A stretch of 64,000 bases of DNA, from contig OX578284.1 of assembly GCA_951217055.1 (NCBI GenBank), forward strand, positions 44,770,967-44,834,966. Reading direction: 5' to 3'. This document shows, piece by piece, positions 55,500 through 64,000 of the stretch. The position numbers and the translations under genes were made by a program. This DNA is from Gerris lacustris. Lineage: Eukaryota; Arthropoda; Insecta; Hemiptera; Gerridae. The first letter of the stretch is position 1; every line of letters begins with the position of its first letter. The notes under the pieces are model-generated. The model was not told where the DNA came from. It ran no database searches and saw nothing but the letters and a program-made list of their open reading frames with translations.

Positions 55500-56035
55500 G
55501 CAGCCAATTTTTGTGGCACATAGCTTCCTCTCATCCTATCATATACTTTATTGTTATATTAACATAACATTATTGTTATATTATTTATTGTGTAAAAACC
55601 ATTAATAGTTTTAGCGATCTTTAACACTTCATAGCGTTGTCGCTGTTGGTGTTACTAAAAAGTTGTATTTGAAAAAAATATTTGTCGCATTGAATAGATG
55701 AAATTTGATTTTTTCCCCGACCTAAAATTCCAATTTTAAATTTGAAGTTCACGTTTACTCGAGCGTTCCGTATGACCGCTTGGACGGATAAAGTTGTCCA
55801 ACGAACTCGTCCTGGACATTGGTAAAATAAACATGTCTACCAAATTTCATTAAAATCGGTTCAGGATTCGCGGACACACAGACCGACAGACAGACACGAG
55901 ACCAAAAATTTTCCCTGATGTCTGAAACGGATTTCTGTCTTGGAATTTTTAAAATCGGAGACATAAAAGTGTTTCGTTCTCACAAGTGAACACACAATGC
56001 TTTCCGTCCGCTTACCTTCGGTAAGCTCGGAAGCA
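55500..56035 (-). repeat. Inverted copy of the GCTTCCGAGC repeat
   Basis: This is the reverse complement of 14268-14805 along its length. It interrupts a directly duplicated segment: 58128-58400 shows the uninterrupted version (aaatcaaaacaaacattta). Confidence 0.75.
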
Positions 56036-57477
56036 ACAAACATTTATTTTTATTGGAATAAATGTGGTTGCCTTAGCTTAGCTACAACAAATCATTAAGT
56101 CGTCATCGTCGGGACACAGCTCGATTATGTAAATGATTCTTATATGACAAAGCTATAAAGTCACTATTATTTAGATTCTTTTACCACTTAGTTTGTTTTT
56201 TAGATTATAGTATTTAAATATTTTTATAAGAAGAATTATAAAATTAGATTATGAGCTAATTGACATTATAATTGACGTAATATCTTAGGGTCAGGACGTT
56301 GTTTCTTTTTTCTTTTATTAATTCTGTTAATAAATGTAAGCTTCTGTACAAACAATTTAAGCGTGTCTGAGACAGTTTATCTAATCCAGAATTAAGATCG
56401 TGTTAAACCACCATCCCACGTGCTGTATTCTTCAATTTAATTCCATTGTAAATAACAACAAAACAAAAAATAATAATAAAAATAAAAATATGATCTGCAC
56501 GATAAGGGTAATATGCAGCTGTAGATGTAAATCAAATTTTAAAATTATTTAAATTAATGTTAACTATAAATTATTTTTCATTCTTATAATATAATGTTAT
56601 ACAGATGCATAATAATTATAAATAGAATCACTTAACCACAAATTCTGTCAGGGACAGAGGAGTGTAGTACTCCTCTAGTGCTCCAAAAATAGATTATTTT
56701 AACTGCTTTTATGAGTACAAAAACAGCACTATTTGAACAGCAGTATATTGTTGGCAGATGTACAACATTCAAGATGTATTATTCAAGTACCTACTCAAAG
56801 CAAGAATTTAACTCTTAGCCATCAAATGCTTCTGTTCCTTAAAAAAACAAAATGAAACCCTAAACTTTCTTATCATTCTACTAATGATAATCTATAACTT
56901 TAATGCATGTAATACGATTTCAGTGATCAAGGATGCAATTTCTTTAGTAAAGACTTTTAATGAAAATAATAATGACAATAAGCAGTAAGATGATCTGATT
57001 GGAGCTAGAGAATTGCATCAACATATTGAGGCGGTTCCATATTCAAGCAATATAACCTTAGCACTGACCAGCATCTTTATTCTGTTGTAAAAAAAAAGGT
57101 TATTATTAAAAAACAACATGTAGAACCACTAACAACCCATGGTTACCCAGGTAATTACCGCTCATAAAAGCCAGTAAAACCCTACCCGTAAACTCTTAAG
57201 AATTCACTGCCACTTAGGAATTGCGGGAAATAATTTCGTATTTTTAATGTAATAATATTAAAAACAAACAAATATTTTCAACAAGGTCAGCAAAACTGGA
57301 AGTGTAGCTCCTAGTGTAGTGTTAATGTTTTTTCATCAGTATAGGTTGTTTTGTGTCAGTATAGGCAGTATAGGTTGTTCATCAGTATACTCTTGTGTTA
57401 CTCTTTATTAACCTCTCAAGTCATAATTATGAAGTGGTACCACAAAATCTCAGTCAAAACAACCAATTATCAGTTTA

Positions 57478-57895
57478 TATAAGCTTAAGAGTTTAATATT
57501 TGTTCATCAGTAGGTAAAAATTAATCTTCAGAGTATAATGTTCGTTCATCAGTAGGTAAAAATTAATCTTCAGAGTGTAATGTTTGTTCATCAGTACATA
57601 AAAGCTTAAGAGTTTAATATTTGTTCATCAATAGGTAAAAAATAATCTTTAGAGTTTAATGTTTGTTCATCAGTACATAAAAGCTTAAGAGTTTAATATT
57701 TATTCATCAGTAGGTAAAAATTAATCTCAGCGTATAATGTTTGTTCATCAGTAGGTAATAATTAATCTTTTGAGTTTGATGTTTGTTCATCAGTACATAA
57801 AAGCTTGAGAGTTTAATATTTGTTCATCCAGAAGGTAAAGATTAATCTTCAGAGTTTAATGTTGGTTCATCAGTACATAAAAGCTTATGATTTCA
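57478..57895. repeat. Minisatellite of ~40-bp units
   Basis: Units carry tttgttcatcagta followed by either ggtaaaaattaatctt or cataaaagcttaagag, so two unit types alternate irregularly over about ten copies. Confidence 0.85.
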
Positions 57896-58127
57896 TGTGT
57901 ATAGAATAATACAAAATGAAAAAGCCAAAATCCACAAAATGAATTAATTAATCAGTTTGTGTAGAGGCTTATTGTTCTTTATTATTATATTGACATCAAT
58001 TCCACTTGCGCTCTTATTCTTCAGTTTAATGCTAGATTATAAGTAAAATATCAGCTTAAGAGTTTAATACTAGCTTGCAACAATATAATATTAGCTTAAA
58101 AGAGCGTAGTCAATTATTCAAGCACGA

Positions 58128-58400
58128 GTCTTTAAACCTGTAGCAACAGGCTTAATTTTATATTTAGGAAAATATGTAAAACTTCAGTAAATGAATTTTG
58201 ATATCTATACTAAGGTAAATTATTGTATCTATTTGAAGACCAACAAATCAAAACAAACATTTATTATTTTTATTGGAATAAATGTAGTTGCCTTAGCTTA
58301 GCAATAAAAAAACAATTCGAGGTGAGTCGTCGCAGTTAGGACACTACTCGATAATATAAATGATAATATGAGCAGTGAAGTGAGGTATTTTGACAGATAT
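58128..58400 (+). repeat. Right copy of the local direct duplication
   Basis: It aligns with 55340-55497 plus 56036-56160 and so represents the empty site for the repeat at 55500-56035. Confidence 0.5.
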
Positions 58401-58561
58401 TTTATCTTAATCATATTTGAATTATCTGACAGGTATTAACCAGAGAGATGGATGTTATCTTGGTTTTATAAGCCTTTAGTCTGAATTAATTACCTTAAAT
58501 TGTATTATTGACGATCCAAATCCTATTTCTAACCTTCTGAGTTTAATAAAAACCATTATTG

Positions 58562-58567
<6 letters not shown>

Positions 58568-58622
<55 letters not shown>
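58568..58622. repeat. (TA)n tract followed by poly-T
   Basis: About 20 TA units run directly into 16 T residues in the C-D spacer. Confidence 0.95.
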
Positions 58623-60529
58623 CTCAATAACATCATATTTATTCTATCATCAAATATAGATATATTATAATTATATTTTTGTTTATATATTTCTCTCTAT
58701 CACGACCTCTCAATATTACCATTGAATGCATTAATACATTGTGATTTATTCCGTATATATTTTTTATTTTGTAAACTTTTCATATGAAGATTTTCGTTAA
58801 AAAAAGAGAGTAATATATATCAATCAAAACCCTGATTTTCTTCCACCTCTGAAATCTACTGCGGAAAGATATAAATCTGAAATATGGGTGTTTGGAAGCG
58901 TGGAGGCGCAGTTATTCCAGATCACTAGTGGGATCCTCTCCATACTCAGCACTAACCCAATGCTCCATTAATCTTTCATTCCCGTCAATTTACAATCTTC
59001 AAATTCATATTTTACCTCCATATGAAGTTTTTATAAAACTGTATATGCTTCAAGTAGGGAGAAAAAATATAAATAAAACTCAAAACAGTTTGTATTGTTC
59101 AATGCCTCATTGCAAAAATGTACGATATCTATAATAACAAAATAAAGTTACAATAATAGAATCGAATTAATTACCATAGAATAATTTCAAGATAAAAAGA
59201 ACTTTTTATATACTACGTTTTTAAATTTTCTGTTTAATCGTATGTAATTTTGATAATATAATTGTTATTTTTATATAATATATTATAATGTTAGTGAAAA
59301 AAAAAAAAAAAAGTTCTGAATTTATTTACTTTACATAAATGACAACCATCTAGAGAGCTGATCTTAAACCTATAAAAGGACAAATCTTTGTACAACGGAT
59401 CTCCCCAACACCAAATCTAAACCGTGCCATCAATATTTGGAATAATATAAATAATATAAATGATAAATAATATAATCGATATATTTCCTGTTTTGCTGTC
59501 ATTCAATGTTTATCTCTTATTTATTTATAAAAATCATTTAAAAAATGAAAATTGCGTAAATATGGGACATGGCAAAACAAATAAAATAACTTCCGGATTA
59601 TTTCCTAACTAACTTTCCACACAGCAAAATTTGCTGAAAACGAATTAAATTCTGCTGAAAGATGGCTGAAAGTATTAAAATATTGCATTGTCATCGTGTT
59701 CTGAGCTATGCAAAAAGTTTCAAATGTCTAGGTATTCGGGAAGTTAGTTAGAAATCGATTGCAAGATTTGTACTGGACAAACAAACAAACAAACAAACCA
59801 ACAAACAAGAAAACAAGCTAATAAAAACGTAGTAAAAATCACAAAGGTTCTATAATCTAATATTACCAAGAGGCTTAGGAAAGTCTTTATAACCCTACAA
59901 TATTGAGGGTTTTTATTCACAGTGGACTGATATATATATATATATTTGAATTATGATTTTGATTCTATTAAGTTGGCCTAAACGTATTAAAAAGTATGTG
60001 TAGTATCGAGAGACACCCGTTAGGATCAAAGTTCCTTACGCCTTTCAGTAAATATGAATTATAAAATTACACTGCTAAGTATACTATGCAAACTACTAAT
60101 ACATGGCGGAGTTAGAAAAGAGTCAAAATTAAAAGTAACTATCTATTTTTGCACTTATAGCGGAGTTAAGGGAAAATTAAAAGATAAGCTTTTTTTATCA
60201 TTGAAGCGGGCGTCTTGCAATAATTACGAATTGAATATTGAGAAAATAGTTTATGATGAGTTTATAAAATCCTAAAATGTTGATAGTTAAAGAGGATGGT
60301 TGTAGTAGAGTGAGGGAACAGGATTGTTCCCAAACCCTCACGCCTACTCCATTTAATTATTATAAAATATATCATTTCACTACAAAAAAACTTCTGCTTG
60401 TATCAAGTTGAAATTTAACAAGCCTGTTTCAATTGTTCTTTAGACGATGTGTATGAAGTTTTATTAAAATCTTTACATTGGAACGCAAGATATCGGTAAA
60501 ACGTTGTTTTCTCTATTTTGAAGGCTCAG

Positions 60530-60790
60530 GTCCTCTTTAATAAATTTAGCGATCTTCAACACATCATATCGGTGTAGGTTTTGGTTTTACAAGAAAGTTA
60601 TCTCATTGAATAGATGAAGCTAGAATTGTTTCCTGTCCTAAAATTCTAATTTTACATTTGAAGATTACATTAACGCGAGCGTTGCGTGCGAACGCTTGGG
60701 CCGATAATGTTATCCTACAAACTCGTCCTGGTTATTTGTAAAATAAACATGTATACTAACTTTCAACTATATCGGTCTACTGTTACTAAG
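60530..60790 (-). repeat. Diverged partial copy of the GCTTCCGAGC repeat
   Basis: Blocks such as tcattgaatagatgaa, cgcgagcgttgcg and aactcgtcctgg occur in the same order as in the 55.5 kb copy. Confidence 0.5.
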
Positions 60791-60830
60791 TTTATCGTTT
60801 ATCAATTTCGTGACAGTCGTTTTTTTTCAG

Positions 60831-60994
60831 ATTCACTCCCGCTCATTCCAGACGCTGGCGCTGTAATTTGCCATAAGGAACTTCGTTCCAAAAAAACTGA
60901 ATACCTTGTTTTGAAAGACCTTACTTCTTATTTTTTTAGCTCATTAATTTTAAAAGAGAAAAAATATCAAGAGTTATTATTAGTGGAAACATGA
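60831..60994 (+). other. Possible orphan terminal exon
   Basis: A strong acceptor (cgttttttttcag) precedes an open frame that encodes DSLPLIPDAGAVICHKELRS and continues to VET before TGA. I do not recognise the protein, and no upstream exon was found. It overlaps the edge of a decayed repeat, so chance is a real alternative. Confidence 0.2.
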
Positions 60995-61659
60995 ATTATT
61001 ATATTTTGAGCAATTTTATCATTTTATATACGCAAAATAACAAATAATGTGTCAGGTGTTTTCTAAAGAATTTTCTACTCAATTTCGATTTTATTAAATA
61101 TAATTTAACCATAGTTGATCCACTCATTATTCGCCTTTGCCTTTTCGTCTAGTTTATATATTATATAATATATTGCATTTATTTTATTCAGATTTGACAA
61201 TCCTTGGCAGATTTTACATATCTTTAAAAGTAAAGTAATAGTAAAAAAAAATCAAGGTTTAACATTCACAATTTGTGCAGCTCAAACGTATAATTGAACA
61301 TTCAAATGACAGTATATAAAAATAAATCAATCAAAAGAAAATAATAAAAGTAATAATAGAATTACACAAGTATTCAATAATATGTGGTAATTTGCATTGA
61401 CAGTAATAACGCAATAATAATAACAGCAGAAAGGTTGCACATAGACTAGACAAATAAGGTAATTATATCATAGTGGTAAGTGTTGTAGATGAAGTGCCTA
61501 GACTAGCGGAATAGTGCGATGGTAGCCGAAGAGATAAAAGCCGAATCGGCTAACTTCGGGTCCACCCTTTTTTCTCTCCCTAACGTCTAGTTCTTTCAAC
61601 AGCCTAGGTCGTTAAAGGACGGGGGTAATTATATGGTTAGTAAAAATAGTTGTAGATAC

Positions 61660-63211
61660 GTTTATAAAAAACCTTGTTAAAGTTAAGTAATTTTCGTAAC
61701 AATTCAATAATTAAGCAAAAAAGAATAAACTATTTAAAAAATTACATTTATATAATTGTATATGAACTTACACAATGAATTGATAATACCATATTTACAA
61801 AGCACAAGAAAGTATTGCGCATATACCAGTCTTAATATTTATACCTTACTATATCAAGTTCATCGGCAACAGTGCGTTATTTTTAATCAACTTTTAATCT
61901 TTCAACATCTGAGTTTTATCGGTCGTTTATTTTAATGAAGTTATTGATTTATTTTAATTACATATTCGGGAGTTAGCCACAATTGATCATAGTGATAGTG
62001 TATATTATCAAGTAATTATTAAAAATAATTAATAAAATTATTGGCAAGTGTATCACTGTGTATACGCATAACTTATATTAATTACTTTTGCTGTAATATT
62101 AAGATAAGGTTAAATAGTGTGACTACACTGGGAATCGAAACGGGTTCAAACAAAATGACTTTCAATTCCCATGTTGCAATAATTGGACGCGAGAAAGTTT
62201 TTTTAATTGAAAATTATCATCAGATTTTGGATAATAATATATATTTCATAAATTATAAAACAAATTAAATTGATTTGAACAAGTTTAATATGAAATAATT
62301 AAAAAATATATATATAATAATAATAATTATGATAAATTAAATTAAGTCTAAATGAATAAACATAATTAGGAATTAAAAATGAGAATAAAATCAAAATAAC
62401 ATTCTTTGTTAATTTCTTCATATTTTCTTTCTTTATTATCATTCTTCGGTAATAATACCGAACTTAAAATCTTTAAAAACGATTAAAGTATAATCTTTTA
62501 TCACTTTTTTAAAAAGTTAATAACTATAAAATTCGTCATTAAGTATAGAATTTGAGTTATTGCCACCATATTGGTAATAACTATAAAATTCGTCATTAAG
62601 TATAGAATTTGAGTTATTGCCACCATATTGGTAACTAACCTTCACCGCTGGGCTTATGCTAGGAATCAGTAGCTGTTTCCTAATGCGAAATTGTAAGCAG
62701 TTTCCAACAGTATGGCAATATCAACAGTGCAAACGTAATCATAACAAGTTATACAAAATAGTGGTTTTAAAAAACGTTTTTGTCCTTATGTTAAACATCA
62801 ATAACCACGATTGTTACGAAATTTCCAAAACATGTTTTATTAATAAATCGTGAATAACTGATGTTTTACTCAATTTTTTTTTATGAAACCAAGACTGTTC
62901 ATAACTTTATAATTACACAGCAATCGTTGATCCACTTTTGCGTCTAAAAAGTCGGACCGGATATACGGACAATAAGTTTAGATTTCTTAATGTATGAATT
63001 CAAAAAGTTTGCAATTCACAGACAATTACAGACGAAACTTTAATTTTATTTATATAGATAGAGGGTAAAAAATTAACAATTATGTCATTTGATTTTTTTT
63101 TTTACTTAACCATGATTGAATTATTAATGTAAAATTAAATGAGTTATTAATTTACTATCGTAATTATATAATATATAAAACAAGATTTTTTGAGAAATTA
63201 AAAAAAAAGAA
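61660..63211 (+). promoter_or_regulatory. Duplicated upstream region of gene D
   Basis: The stretch starting tttcgtaacaattcaat matches the far upstream flank of gene B, and 62270-62400 matches the near-start flanks of B and C (aacaagtttaatatgaaata, tgataaattaaatt). It contains a 58-base direct duplication at about 62515-62632 (aactataaaattcgtcatta). Confidence 0.4.
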
Positions 63212-63272
63212 ATGGTGTCTACGACTGTCAAGCAAGTGATTGTATCCTCCCAGCTGATTTTAATCATGTTCA
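63212..63272 (+). CDS. Gene D exon 1: fourth MFSD1-like paralogue (start only)
   Basis: ATG is followed by VSTTVKQVIVSSQLILIMF and a cagtaagt donor in the same phase and at the same 61-base length as exon 1 of B and C. Upstream DNA is also related to the B and C upstream regions. Exon 2 is not found before the window ends at 64000, as expected since intron 1 is 2.5 kb or more in the paralogues. Confidence 0.8.
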
Positions 63273-64000
63273 GTAAGTTTATATTTTGTTTCTAATTGCT
63301 ATAGTAAACTTCCATAATAGCGCCCCATCCACTGTCGTTCTTTCCCGACAGACTTTCCTTTTTCTTGATCGTGAAGGAAACGCATGAGATAATCATGTTC
63401 ATTACCATCCACACAACCACTTTCCTGCAGTCTTTCCTGTGAGACGATCCGCTCATTCCATCCTGCAGGCTTGCCGTGTAACTACAATCCCTTCGTTGCC
63501 TATCCACATGAAATAGCATAATCCTGTTGTTTTTTCAATTTTGTGAGGCCAAAAGGAAAGAACGCGTGTGGGTCGCCTCTTTCCTCTCACTTTCCAAGAG
63601 AATGTTGTCTCGTCGAGGGAAAGCGTGTCGCGTCATACAATCCTTGGGATTCGTTGTCTGATGCCGATTCATTAGATTTCGTTTACAATTTTTTTAGTTT
63701 GTCATTTGTTAGATACTTCTTAACTGAGTTGTATACTGGATAGGAACAGGCATTTTGCAATTGCATACATGTCTCTTTATATTGAGTGAAAAAAGACGTC
63801 ACAAGTACTGGGTGAAGAATTTTGGTTCTTTATCATTTTGATATATGCATTAAATTTGTCAAATGACTGCCACACAAGTTCTTGCCAACCCTTGTATTTA
63901 AATTTTTTATTACTATAAACCTCCTTATTAGGGTTGCGAGGTCATCCTAGAAACCCTTGTGCTTTTGGTAGTTCGTTCGTCCGTCCTTCGCATCTTGGAG

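Larger units (their letters stand above)
56160..61659. other. C-D spacer: no host gene recognised
   Basis: The stretch is AT-rich with minisatellites, a TA tract and old repeats. A block at 59370-59440 (tataaaaggacaaatctttg, aaatctaaaccgtgccatc) recurs at 17675-17740. Small open frames such as 60054-60275 have no recognisable domain. Confidence 0.55.

Overview
This is an AT-rich eukaryotic (metazoan) nuclear window. The protein genes are split by GT-AG introns. It contains many (TA)n tracts, a CsRn1/Kabuki-type LTR retrotransposon, BEL/Pao and LINE remnants, tRNA-derived SINEs, a Helitron and several hairpin transposons. An arthropod, perhaps a crustacean, is my best guess; no sequence here fixes the species.

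The genes are a head-to-tail array of at least four paralogues on the + strand. Each encodes a 12-helix major facilitator superfamily transporter resembling MFSD1, the lysosomal dipeptide exporter. Gene A (exons 4-9, 2059-9834) has lost its 5' exons to the window edge or beyond. Genes B (15979-29521) and C (31850-54164) are complete, with nine exons each. Their exon lengths and intron phases are identical, and each gives 1311 coding bases (436 aa). Gene D begins at 63212 and only exon 1 lies inside the window. Upstream flanks and introns are also alignable, so whole gene units were duplicated rather than retrocopied.

The other features are mostly mobile DNA in introns and spacers. Intron 1 of gene C carries an intact 5.8 kb antisense LTR element (32265-38071) with open gag and pol, a tRNA-Trp primer site, a GGGAAAC frameshift site, a 4-bp target duplication, and two LTRs that look identical except for one 60-bp repeat unit. 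Because introns of B and C are homologous, they serve as empty-site controls for each other. This resolves a 483-bp Helitron (47131-47613), a TA-flanked MITE (42706-43263) and a TIR element (46205-46808) in gene C. Other notable elements are a 573-bp near-perfect hairpin (7318-7890), a 130-bp palindrome (16992-17121) with a tRNA-B-box-bearing relative (270-376), and several hammerhead-like motifs of the type linked to Penelope-like elements.

The spacers 9835-15978, 29522-31849 and 54165-63211 contain no recognisable host gene. They hold repeats plus duplicated upstream DNA. No bacterial-style operon, CRISPR array or rRNA gene is present.
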